Source: Fontibacillus phaseoli
GTDB taxonomy: Bacteria; Bacillota; Bacilli; Paenibacillales; Paenibacillaceae
Reading direction: 5' to 3'
Length of the DNA stretch: 64,000 nucleotides
NCBI RefSeq assembly: GCF_003337355.1
Contig: NZ_QPJW01000006.1
Coordinates: 186,001 to 250,000 of the forward strand
Numbering within the stretch: the stretch's first letter is position 1; the number at the start of each line of letters is the position of its first letter. Positions 43,684-51,523 of this stretch are shown piece after piece. The notes beneath the pieces were generated by a model, which saw nothing but the letters and a program-made list of their open reading frames with translations, had not been told where the DNA came from and made no database searches. The position numbers and the translations under genes were made by a program.

Positions 43684-43875
43684 ATGAGAGGATTTAACAT
43701 ATGGCGTCCGATCGTGTTGATCGTGTCCGCGCTGGCTACAAATATGCTGGTTATGAATCTTTGCATCTTGTTCGGCATGCAGCCCGGGCCGGCCGAAAAT
43801 GTCGGTTTTATTGCCATGATGATCGTCGCACTCGTGATCTATACCCGCTTTACGAAACAGCGCCGCAGAAGATAA
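43684..43875 (+). CDS. Small two-helix membrane protein, unknown
   Basis: A 63-residue protein, ATG 43684 with AGGAGAG eight bases upstream. Two hydrophobic helices (PIVLIVSALATNMLVMNLCILFG; GFIAMMIVALVIYTRF) and a basic tail KQRRRR. Family not recognised. Followed by a strong terminator. Confidence 0.65.
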   Translation: MRGFNIWRPIVLIVSALATNMLVMNLCILFGMQPGPAENVGFIAMMIVALVIYTRFTKQRRRR

Positions 43876-43894
43876 ATGTAGCTAACCAAATTAA

Positions 43895-43945
43895 AAAGCA
43901 CCGGCTTATCTCGATTCTTGTAGAGAGAGCAGGTGCTTTTTCGTT
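43895..43945 (+). terminator. Terminator after the small membrane protein gene
   Basis: AAAAAGCACC and GGTGCTTTTT pair around a loop with CTCTC/GAGAG-type inner pairing, then TCGTT. Confidence 0.85.
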
Positions 43946-44029
43946 ATGGGCCGGGTGAGGCGGATTGCCCGATCGGGATATAATAAAAATGAATGGCAAT
44001 AATCCAAAGGCAACGGTAAGGAGTGGGTC

Positions 44030-44824
44030 GTGGTGGCACAATTTTCTGAAATGCAACCCGTTATTTTGAACGAACTGCAACGAATCGAACAAAAGGAGCA
44101 GGTTCGTATTCTATTTGCCTGTGAAGCGGGAAGCAGGGCGTGGGGGGTTCCGTCCAAAGACAGCGATTATGATGTGCGGTTTTTGTATCTGCGGCCCATC
44201 GATTCGTACTTATCCCTATTCGAGCCCCGGGATGTCATTGAAAGGCCCATCAATAATCAGCTTGATATTCACGGATGGGATTTGAAAAAGGCGCTCTTGC
44301 TATTCCGTAAATCGCATCCTCCATTGCTCGAATGGTTGCAATCGCCGATTCAATATTATGAGAAGTATTCCGTTGCCGGACAGATTCGCGATCTGTCCCC
44401 TTTATCGTTTTCTCCCCGCTCCTGCATATACCATTATCTTCACATGGCAAAAAGGAACTACAGGGACTATTTGCAAGGAGAAGAGGTCAAAAGTAAGAAG
44501 TACCTTTATGTGCTTAGACCCTTGTTGGCGTGCGGCTGGATTGAGAAATACGACAAGATGCCGCCTATGGAGTTCGAAATCATGGTTGAAGATTTGGTGC
44601 CTGCGGGTAGCGAACTGAAGGAGGCCGTTCTGATGCTGCTGGACCGCAAAAAGTCCCGGGCAGGACTGGATGATGAATCGAGGCTGCAACGGATCAACGA
44701 GTACTTGGAGCAGCGTATCGGATACTTTGAACAGGCGGCAGCCGGTCTTAAGACGGCGGATATCCATCTGGATGACCGGCTGGATCAACTGTTCCGTTCC
44801 GCGCTGCAAGAGGTATGGGCATAG
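44030..44824 (+). CDS. RlaP-type nucleotidyltransferase (YcgL-like)
   Basis: A 264-residue cytosolic protein of the predicted nucleotidyltransferase family of RlaP/YcgL. The polymerase-beta motif is ILFACEAGSRAWGVPSKDSDYDVRFLYLRP, with Gly-Ser and the Asp pair at SDYDV. GTG 44030 (or GTG 44033) follows AAGGAGTGG. RlaP proteins have been linked to RNA repair by neighbourhood only; no ligase gene is next to this one. Substrate unknown. Confidence 0.88.
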   Translation: MVAQFSEMQPVILNELQRIEQKEQVRILFACEAGSRAWGVPSKDSDYDVRFLYLRPIDSYLSLFEPRDVIERPINNQLDIHGWDLKKALLLFRKSHPPLLEWLQSPIQYYEKYSVAGQIRDLSPLSFSPRSCIYHYLHMAKRNYRDYLQGEEVKSKKYLYVLRPLLACGWIEKYDKMPPMEFEIMVEDLVPAGSELKEAVLMLLDRKKSRAGLDDESRLQRINEYLEQRIGYFEQAAAGLKTADIHLDDRLDQLFRSALQEVWA

Positions 44825-44827
44825 CGG

Positions 44828-45466
44828 CTATTCCAGCGCTTTGATCAATTCAAGGTCGGCACTGCAGAGGATCTCCAGCTTTGAAAATATTTTCTCTGCC
44901 GGCCAGTCCCACCATTTCAGGGTTAAAAGATGATCGATGAACTCATCGTCAAAACGCTTCTTGATGATCCGTGACGGATTTCCGCCCGCAATATGATAAG
45001 CGGGAATGTCCTTGGTCACGACCGAATTGGCTGCCACGATCGCCCCGTCACCAATATGGATGCCCGGCATCACCGTTACGTTTTGCCCGATCCATACGTC
45101 ATTGCCGATGACGGTGTCGCCTTTGAACGGCAAATCGTCGAGGGAGGGCGTCGCTTTTTCCCAGCCATGTCCCATGATATTAAAAGGATACGTAGTTACG
45201 GAATTCATCCGGTGGTTCGCGCCGTTCATAATAAATTCAACGCCTTTGGCGATGGCGCAAAATTTGCCGATGATCAGCCGATCACCCAGAAATTCGTAGT
45301 GGTGAGTGACATGGGATTCGAAATTCTCGGCGCCATCCGCGTCGTCATAATAAGTGTACTCTCCAACGATAATGTTGGGCCTGGTGATCACGTTTTTGAT
45401 ATAGCAGATCTGTTTGATATTTTCATTAGGATAGACGGCACTCGGATCAGGACCGATCTTTTGCAT
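44828..45466 (-). CDS. Vat-family O-acetyltransferase (streptogramin A type)
   Basis: A 212-residue left-handed beta-helix acyltransferase. The Vat signature runs from GPDPSAVYPNENIKQICYIKN, NIIVGEYTYYDD, FCAIAKGVEFIMNGANHRM to GNDVWIGQNVTVMPGIHIGDGAIVAANSVVTKDIPAYHIAGGNPSRIIKKRF. The catalytic His is in NGANHRM. Vat enzymes inactivate virginiamycin M-type streptogramins by acetyl-CoA-dependent O-acetylation. Chromosomal Vat homologues are common in soil Bacilli, and not all confer resistance. AAGGAG precedes ATG 45466. The upstream leader is discussed separately. Confidence 0.85.
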   Translation of the reverse strand: MQKIGPDPSAVYPNENIKQICYIKNVITRPNIIVGEYTYYDDADGAENFESHVTHHYEFLGDRLIIGKFCAIAKGVEFIMNGANHRMNSVTTYPFNIMGHGWEKATPSLDDLPFKGDTVIGNDVWIGQNVTVMPGIHIGDGAIVAANSVVTKDIPAYHIAGGNPSRIIKKRFDDEFIDHLLTLKWWDWPAEKIFSKLEILCSADLELIKALE

Positions 45467-45827
45467 AGATTTTGATCTCCTTCCGGTTTAAGAATCAGTA
45501 AGGATGAAACATCGCTGAGGCGTGGGCGTTTTTAAAGGGAACTGAGTCTAGACTAGCGAAAAAATTTACATTAGTAAACTGAAACGAAAAAAAGCACGGA
45601 CCTCGCGGATCGTTTTTCCGGCCAAGATGAAGATGGGCTTGGGTAGCCTGGTTTACATTTCGGACAACAAGGCAGAGAAGTAGCATTTTCCTTATTGTCA
45701 AAATTTTCTGATTCTTTAACCCATTTTCATGGTAAATAAACAAAAATAAAGCAACTTTTAGGAAGGAGTCTTCGTTTTACAAATATAACATCTTAGATAT
45801 CTAGGATTGCAGAAATAGGAGGAGCAG
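45467..45827. other. Spacer with hairpins upstream of the vat-like gene
   Basis: No gene is convincing here. On the minus strand, in order toward the vat start, there is a T7 run at 45593-45587, a TTTAC/GTAAA hairpin (45578-45565) followed by T6, and the perfect palindrome AGTCTAGACT (about 45546-45555). These are compatible with an inducible leader such as those of other ribosome-targeting-antibiotic genes, but the hairpins are weak. Confidence 0.4.
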
Positions 45828-46388
45828 ATGAAAAAACTACTAATATTGACTCTATTGACGTGCAGCTTCTTGGCCGGGTGCGGCAACGCCGGCAATGAGG
45901 GCGCAAATGTGAAACAATCGGAAAATCCGGTGCAAGGGGATAACCAACAAGAAAACCAGCCTCAAGCCGATGCGCCTGCAACCGACAAGGATAGCAATAA
46001 TTCTGCTGAACCCGATACTTCAGTTACGGGAACAAAGGAAGCGTATCTTCAAAAGCTCGATGAAGTCGAAGCGGGGCTTGCGGACCTTGAGGATTTGAAT
46101 GAGGAAGGAACCACGGCATCGATGAACGAGGCTGCGGCGGAAACTTTCAATCGTTGGGATACGGCGCTCAATGAGATATACGGCGAGCTAAAGAAGCAGC
46201 TTTCCGCAAACGAGATGGATGATTTAAAAGAGGAGCAGCGAGATTGGATTAAGCAAAGAGACGAAATAGCGGAGAAGGAAGCCGCGGAATTTAAAGGCGG
46301 AACCATGGAGGGTTTGCAATTAGTGTCGACGAAAGCCCGGGTGACGAAGGAAAGATGTTATGAACTGGTAAATCAGTATATGAAATGA
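45828..46388 (+). CDS. LprI-like (DUF1311) lipoprotein
   Basis: A 186-residue lipoprotein, lipidated on the Cys of FLAGC (about residue 18), with AGGAGGAG before ATG 45828. After a Gln/Asp/Asn-rich linker the C-terminal about 120 residues form an LprI_N-type domain (AYLQKLDEVEAGLADLED; ETFNRWDTALNEIYGELKKQLSANEMDDLKEEQRDWIKQRDEIAEKEAAEFKGGTME). In mycobacteria LprI inhibits lysozyme; here the role is unknown. Confidence 0.82.
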   Translation: MKKLLILTLLTCSFLAGCGNAGNEGANVKQSENPVQGDNQQENQPQADAPATDKDSNNSAEPDTSVTGTKEAYLQKLDEVEAGLADLEDLNEEGTTASMNEAAAETFNRWDTALNEIYGELKKQLSANEMDDLKEEQRDWIKQRDEIAEKEAAEFKGGTMEGLQLVSTKARVTKERCYELVNQYMK

Positions 46389-46425
46389 TTAGTTTCCGAG
46401 TAGTTATATACGTATTTTTAGCCAG

Positions 46426-46458
46426 ACGGACGCCACATGGTGTCCGTTTTGTTTTGCG
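46426..46458 (+). terminator. Terminator of the LprI-like gene
   Basis: ACGGACGCC and GGTGTCCGT pair around ACAT, then TTTGTTTT. Confidence 0.82.
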
Positions 46459-46548
46459 GCGGAATAATCTTTTATGCGTCGATGCATAATTTTGGTCCGG
46501 ACTGGGAATTTTTATAGTAAAAGATTAATTTATGAGGAGTTGGCGTGG

Positions 46549-46761
46549 ATGAAAACATTGAATGTTGTGGCACTCACTTTATTGATTGTGGGTGGGCTTA
46601 ACTGGCTGCTGATCGGTCTCTTTCAATATGATTTGGTGGCAGCCATCTTCGGAGGGCAGGACGCCATGTTATCCCGGATCGTTTATGTTATCGTCGGCAT
46701 TTGTGCCATTTATGCGATCAAATTCTACAACGATGTGAGCGAGGAAAGACGAGCCAGATAA
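46549..46761 (+). CDS. DUF378 family small membrane protein
   Basis: A 70-residue protein with two helices (VALTLLIVGGLNWLLIGLF, then IVYVIVGICAIYAIKF), typical of DUF378 (YuzA). ATG 46549 is preceded by GAGGAG at a longer distance than usual; the frame extends upstream without a better site. Function unknown. Confidence 0.88.
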   Translation: MKTLNVVALTLLIVGGLNWLLIGLFQYDLVAAIFGGQDAMLSRIVYVIVGICAIYAIKFYNDVSEERRAR

Positions 46762-46792
46762 TTCACCGAGTCCGCTACTCCCTTGCCATATA

Positions 46793-46830
46793 CGAAAAAG
46801 ACACCTGCCCGGGTGTCTTTTTCGTTTTTG
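46793..46830. terminator. Bidirectional terminator
   Basis: AAAAAGACACC and GGGTGTCTTTTT pair around a 4-base loop. It lies between the DUF378 gene and the convergent transporter gene, and A and T runs on the two sides allow use in both directions. Confidence 0.88.
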
Positions 46831-46850
46831 CGGAATAGCGCTCAAACCGC

Positions 46851-47759
46851 CTACAGTTCGTCGGCAATCCCCAGCAAGGCAATCCCCGCAATGACGATCA
46901 TGATGATCGCATATTGCTTTTTGCTCAGCCGCTCTTTAAGGAAGATCCGGGACAGAATCACCGAAAAAATGCTGTAGGAAGCGATCAGCGGCGCGGCGAT
47001 AATGGCGTTGCTGGACATGGCGAACACATAGAAAAATTGTCCGATCGTTTCGAAGATGGCGGCATACCCTTTTACGCGTTCTTTGAAGAGGTTGAAACTC
47101 TGTTTTTTAATGAACCTGAGGTATGTAAAAGCAAGCACGGCGCAAACGAAAAAGGTGAATTCATAGGCGAGCAGGGCCGCGTCTTCGCTGATCAGGTCCA
47201 TTTCATCCAGATAAATCGCGTCGGCGAATGTTCCGAGCCCGTCGATAATGCAGTAGAGAATCGGGAAGATGATGGCCATAAAGCCGATTTGATATTTCTT
47301 GTCTATTTTTGTGCTGCCGGATTGAAGCGCTTCGTGTTCCGCTCTTCTCTCCAGGACGGCAATGGCGACCACGCCGGCGGTAATGATCGTGATGCCCAAA
47401 ATTTCAACGGCGTTCAAGTTGTGAGTGAAAAACAGGAATAACAGGATGGTCGTGACGGCACCGGAAGAGTTCTGCACGGGCGAAGCAATGGACAATTCAA
47501 TATACCGGAGTCCGACATAACCGATGGTCATCGACAGGATGTATAGCGTGGATACGGGCAGGTATCGGAACATATCGGCGGGATCGAACGAGATTCCCTG
47601 AATGAGCATGTACGATATTGCGTGAATCCCCATCACGAGGCCGACCATAATGACGATTTTGATATGGCTGAACCGGTCGTTGCTGTCGCTCCCTTTTTTA
47701 TAGAACAGATCCGCGCCTCCCCAGGCGAAGGCGGTGAGTAAGGCAAAAACAAACCACAT
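46851..47759 (-). CDS. EamA/DMT superfamily transporter
   Basis: A 302-residue protein with about ten helices in two EamA repeats (about 1-135 and 155-300). ATG 47759 is chosen: AAGGAG is eight bases upstream, while the TTG at 47765 is too close. LTAFAWGGADLFYKKGS opens the first repeat and GYAAIFETIGQFFYVFAMSSNAIIAAPLIASYSIFSVILSRIFLKERLSKKQ ends the second. Substrate unknown. Confidence 0.9.
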   Translation of the reverse strand: MWFVFALLTAFAWGGADLFYKKGSDSNDRFSHIKIVIMVGLVMGIHAISYMLIQGISFDPADMFRYLPVSTLYILSMTIGYVGLRYIELSIASPVQNSSGAVTTILLFLFFTHNLNAVEILGITIITAGVVAIAVLERRAEHEALQSGSTKIDKKYQIGFMAIIFPILYCIIDGLGTFADAIYLDEMDLISEDAALLAYEFTFFVCAVLAFTYLRFIKKQSFNLFKERVKGYAAIFETIGQFFYVFAMSSNAIIAAPLIASYSIFSVILSRIFLKERLSKKQYAIIMIVIAGIALLGIADEL

Positions 47760-48175
47760 GGACAATACTCCTTGCTATAAATTAATGACGTTACCCTTGA
47801 ATAAGCTTTCTCATTATACAGGCTGGTTTAAGAACGGTGTCAATGACAAAAGGGCTTTTTATGATGCTTTATTGCGTAATTAACGGAAAGTGACATTACC
47901 TTGAATGGCTATCTGATCGTCACCCTGTCTCCAGGTTTGCCATTCATTCCAGCAGCCGTGCCTAGCTCGGCTCTTTGCTCTTTCGACCAGGCCTCCTTGA
48001 CAGAAAGGGCGGCTTTTAAGGTATCATCGCATAGGCATGCTATGCGGGCTAGGGAGGTTTCCCGTTAGGAATGTCGAATACAACAAGGTAAGGAATGCGA
48101 TATCGTATTCGAAATAAAAACGAACTATAGAAACGCGAAATCGTATTCCAAGTTTGATAGAAGGGGCACAGAGGC
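47760..48175. other. Spacer with a 17 bp direct repeat before the acyltransferase gene
   Basis: No gene is visible. GCGATATCGTATTCGAA (48097-48113) and GCGAAATCGTATTCCAA (48135-48151) match at 15 of 17 positions in direct orientation, 38 bp apart, and end 25 bases before the start codon of the acyltransferase gene. This could be a regulator binding site. Elsewhere nothing is recognised. Confidence 0.45.
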
Positions 48176-49231
48176 TTGAAGAACGCAAACTATACTTTAA
48201 TGGGATTAAGAGGCCTGCTCGCCCTGTCTGTCGTTATTTATCATATCTATGTCTCGGCCGTGCTAGAGGGTTATATTCCCGAGATTCCTAAAGAGAACTT
48301 CTTATATTTAATCAATTATGCTGGACCTATTTCCGTGAATCTGTTCTTTGTCATCAGCGGCTATTTAATTACGCAAAGTTTACTGAATAAAAGGACATTT
48401 GGAGAGTTTGCCGCTAATCGGTTTCTACGCATATACCCCGTATTTTTTGTTATTCATCTGATCATTTTTATGGTCGGGCCGGTGATCGGCTATAAATGGA
48501 TGGATGGGATTGGAGCGGGCGAGTATCTCATTCAATTCTTCTCGAACGCATTGCTTTTGCCGGGGATGTTCCCGTTGCCGATCGCACAAATCGTTGCCTG
48601 GTCGCTGAGTTACGAGTTGTTCTTCTATATCATTGCAGGCATGTTCTGGTTGATATCCAGGAATTCCAAGCTGCCTAAGGCAGGAAAAGGTCTGCTTTAT
48701 GCTCTGATGGTTGCCGCCGTAGCGGTCATTATTTACTACCGTAAGGACTTCTCGTTTTTTGCCGTGGGCGTCGCTTTATATTTCGGTCAGAATGGGATAA
48801 AAAAACGTTGGAAGCCGATCAAATGGTGTTATTTCAACGGAGTCATTCTGCTGGCGGCTATTTATATTTCCTACTATGCGATGGCATTTCCGATTGCGGT
48901 TGCCCTGGTCCTCAGCTTCCTGTTGTTTATTCCGGTCATCATGGAATACGGCTTCTTGTCCTTGTTCTTGCGAACGGGATGGATGCGTTATTTGGGCACA
49001 ATCAGTTTCAGCCTGTATATGTGGCATACAATGGTAATGTTTCCCTTAAAAATCATCGTTCCCAACATCGGCGGTTTGCTGGGGACGAATGCTCTTGCTT
49101 TCAGCATTTACGCTCTTTTATCGCTGGGCATAGCCCTGCTCTTGTCGCATGTGTCCTACCAATATATTGAAGTGAGATTGACGAATGCGCTGAAATCGAA
49201 ATGGTCAAAAAAGCGTGCCTCATCGATTTGA
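48176..49231 (+). CDS. Acyltransferase-3 family membrane protein
   Basis: A 351-residue protein with about ten helices, TTG start behind GAAGGGG. It opens with GLRGLLALSVVIYHIYVS (the catalytic His of the family is in the YH pair) and continues with PISVNLFFVISGYLITQSLL and RFLRIYPVFF. OafA/YrhL-type proteins transfer acetyl groups to cell-surface polysaccharides or glycans. Surface-glycan acetylation is the likely role; the acceptor is unknown. Confidence 0.88.
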   Translation: MKNANYTLMGLRGLLALSVVIYHIYVSAVLEGYIPEIPKENFLYLINYAGPISVNLFFVISGYLITQSLLNKRTFGEFAANRFLRIYPVFFVIHLIIFMVGPVIGYKWMDGIGAGEYLIQFFSNALLLPGMFPLPIAQIVAWSLSYELFFYIIAGMFWLISRNSKLPKAGKGLLYALMVAAVAVIIYYRKDFSFFAVGVALYFGQNGIKKRWKPIKWCYFNGVILLAAIYISYYAMAFPIAVALVLSFLLFIPVIMEYGFLSLFLRTGWMRYLGTISFSLYMWHTMVMFPLKIIVPNIGGLLGTNALAFSIYALLSLGIALLLSHVSYQYIEVRLTNALKSKWSKKRASSI

Positions 49232-49350
49232 ACGGCCCATTTCATTGACAGAATCGGCGGCGGATGATATCTTCAAGCAGGTATTGATATTCCGTTTAAT
49301 AATCCGCACGAGAGGTTAAATCCCGGCGAAACTATACCGATACACTTATT

Positions 49351-49377
49351 AAAAGCTCTTCGGATGAAGAGTTTTTT
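49351..49377 (+). terminator. Terminator hairpin before the MATE gene
   Basis: CTCTTC (49356-49361) and GAAGAG (49366-49371) pair around GGAT, with AAAAG before and T6 after. It lies 125 bases after the acyltransferase stop and about 23 bases before the MATE start, so it could be either the terminator of the former or an attenuator of the latter. Confidence 0.75.
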
Positions 49378-49399
49378 ACATTTTACAGAAAAGAATGTG

Positions 49400-50794
49400 A
49401 TGACCTTGATGCAGCTTCGGTTACGACTGCAAAAGAAAGGCTGGCTGGATAAATATTTTACCGGCGAGTCGATGGACTACCGGCAAATTATTGCTTTATT
49501 TATTCCGATTCTGATTGATCAGGCCTTTATCGTCGGGCTCAATCTGGTGAACACCGCCATGATCAGTTCGTCCGGCGTGGCTGCCGTCAGCGCGGTCAAT
49601 ATGGTGGATTCGCTGAATATTTTTCTGATCAACGTGTTTGTGGCGGTCGCTACCGGCGGGACGGTGGTAGTAGCGCAGTATAAAGGCAGCGGCAACGACC
49701 TGATGGTCTCCAAAGCTTCGGCAAGCTCGGTCACGTCCGTGTCCATGCTGGCTTTGGGGATCGGCCTTCTGATCATGGGCTTTCACAACCCCGTTTTGAA
49801 TGTGCTGTTCGGTTCGGCCTCGACCGATGTGCTGGACAGCGCCCGGGTGTACCTGATCGGCAGCAGCATTTCCTATGTCGGAATTGCGGTGGTCCAGGCC
49901 GTTTGCGGAGCGCTCCGTGGCGTGGGCAAGACCCGGGCCTCGCTGGCCTTGTCGTTGATTATGAACCTCCTGTACGTGTTGTTGAACGTGGTGTTCATCA
50001 ACGTTCTGGACATGGGCGTGTTCGGAATGACGCTCGCGGTGAACATTGCCCGCTATGTAGGGGCCGCCTGCGCGCTGTTTTACTTGTTCAAATTGGACGC
50101 TACGCTGCAATTGCAATTCCGCGACCTGTTTCATATTCCGCTGTCGATGCTTCGCAAAATCATGTTCATCGGCGTGCCGTTTGCGGCGGAGCAGATGTTT
50201 TTCAACGGGGGCAAACTGCTGACCCAGGTGTTTATCGTCAGCCTGGGAACTTATGCCATTGCGACCAACGCAATTACCGGCTCGCTCGCCATGGTGTTTC
50301 AAATCCCGGCCAGCGCCTTGTCCTTAACGATTGTAACGGTGGTCGGCCAATGCATCGGGCGGGGCAGTATCGCCGATGCCCGGAAGTTTATCAAGTCATT
50401 TCTCTGGCTCGGGTCCGCCTCGCTGCTGCTGATTGCCCTGATCCTGATGCCTTTATTCCGCCCGCTGGTCAGTATTTTCAATCCGCCTCCGGAAATCGTG
50501 CACGATATTTTCCTGGTGCTGCTGGTCAATACGATCGCCCAGGTTCCGCTGTGGTCCATCAGCTTCATTCTGCCGTCCGCCCTGCGGGCTGCGGGTGATT
50601 CGCGGTTTACCTCGATCACGTCGATGATGACGATGTGGCTGTTCCGGGTCATCCTGGGCTACATCCTCGGTATCGTGCTCGGCTTCGGCATTATGGGCGT
50701 CTGGCTGGCGATGAACTGCGAATGGGGCGTACGCGGGACCCTCTTCCTGTGGCGTTTCCGCGGCAAGAAGTGGTATGCGCACAAACTGATATAG
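49400..50794 (+). CDS. MATE family efflux transporter
   Basis: A 464-residue multidrug/toxin exporter with 12 helices in two bundles (IIALFIPILIDQAFIVGLNLVNTAMISSSGVAAVSAVNMVDS opens the first; GVPFAAEQMFFNGGKLLTQVFIVSLGTYAIATNAITGSLA the second). An ATG at 49364 lies inside a terminator hairpin, so I prefer ATG 49400; no strong ribosome site is visible for either. Substrate unknown; drug or metabolite export driven by Na+ or H+. Confidence 0.88.
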   Translation: MTLMQLRLRLQKKGWLDKYFTGESMDYRQIIALFIPILIDQAFIVGLNLVNTAMISSSGVAAVSAVNMVDSLNIFLINVFVAVATGGTVVVAQYKGSGNDLMVSKASASSVTSVSMLALGIGLLIMGFHNPVLNVLFGSASTDVLDSARVYLIGSSISYVGIAVVQAVCGALRGVGKTRASLALSLIMNLLYVLLNVVFINVLDMGVFGMTLAVNIARYVGAACALFYLFKLDATLQLQFRDLFHIPLSMLRKIMFIGVPFAAEQMFFNGGKLLTQVFIVSLGTYAIATNAITGSLAMVFQIPASALSLTIVTVVGQCIGRGSIADARKFIKSFLWLGSASLLLIALILMPLFRPLVSIFNPPPEIVHDIFLVLLVNTIAQVPLWSISFILPSALRAAGDSRFTSITSMMTMWLFRVILGYILGIVLGFGIMGVWLAMNCEWGVRGTLFLWRFRGKKWYAHKLI

Positions 50795-50815
50795 GCTGCA
50801 ACAATCCATGTTCAT

Positions 50816-50849
50816 AAAAAAGGCGATCCTTTCGGTAGGGTCGCTTTTT
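50816..50849 (+). terminator. Terminator of the MATE gene
   Basis: AAAAAGGCGATCCT and AGGGTCGCTTTTT pair around a 6-base loop, 22 bases after the stop codon. Confidence 0.85.
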
Positions 50850-50929
50850 ACGTTTAGCTTAATCCGAAGAGATCCTGGCTATATCTATGTAAGCAGGTCT
50901 GGGTTTGGGCCCGGATTCGGGCATGTCCG

Positions 50930-51240
50930 GAAAAAGTTGCAAAAGTACATCATTTTTTCGCAATGGAGCTTCTCTTTAATGGAATTCCTGCAAAAGTACA
51001 GGATTAATGGACTCAAACAGACCTTTGTAACCGGAATTAGCCGAAATTGCTGCACAATTGCAGGAATTATCTCTTTTGGTGGCTACTCCTTCGCTAAATC
51101 CTGCATTTTTGCAGTATTGGATGGAGTCGTGCTGGAGATGCGTAATTACTTGTCGAATAGAGTAAAGCCGCGCAGTTAACGCCGTTGGATTGGAGATACG
51201 CAGTTACTTGCTGTATGAGGTGGATGTGCGACCGGGGACA
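50930..51240. repeat. TGCA-rich repeat region R3, diverged relative of R1/R2
   Basis: Four to five short units with TGCAAAAGTACA-type cores (near 50937, 50987, 51047 and 51096), in mixed orientation, resembling the motifs of R1 and R2 but not alignable along the whole length. Two direct units containing TGGAGATRCG and ACTTG follow near 51131 and 51192. No gene is convincing here. Confidence 0.5.
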
Positions 51241-51294
51241 AAAGTTATCAGCTAAGAATCAGCCATCGGAACTCCCCCGGCGCGACGGCTTATA

Positions 51295-51319
51295 AGCAGC
51301 CTACAAAGGCTGCTTTTTC
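51295..51319 (+). terminator. Orphan terminator
   Basis: AAGCAGCC and GGCTGCTT pair around TACAAA, then TTT. No gene ends on the plus strand in the preceding 480 bases. It may belong to an unseen small RNA or be a relic. Confidence 0.6.
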
Positions 51320-51485
51320 CGTACCTCCCCCTTTACTTGACGGTCTTGGAAACGTTAGGCCGAGAGAAATTTGTCCATGATCATGAGGCGTGCGTATAAC
51401 GAAATGCTAAATTCCGTGTACGGCGAGGTTTTACGGATGAGCTTGTCGTGGAAGGCGGCAAAATCGAATAAGTTGCATGACGAAA

Positions 51486-51513
51486 GACAGTCTGCCGATT
51501 CCGGCGGACTGTC
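51486..51513. terminator. Terminator of the glycosyltransferase gene
   Basis: GACAGTCTGCCG pairs with CGGCGGACTGTC around ATTC; on the minus strand a short T run follows. It lies 10 bases after the stop of the minus-strand glycosyltransferase gene. Confidence 0.8.
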
Positions 51514-51523
51514 AATTTATATC

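Noticed and set aside
45495-45743. Open frame upstream of the vat-like gene
   Set aside because: No ribosome site or recognisable domain; composition unlike the neighbouring genes.
49232-49378. Riboswitch upstream of the MATE gene
   Set aside because: No match by eye to purine, THF, preQ1, guanidine or other known classes; only the terminator hairpin is supported.
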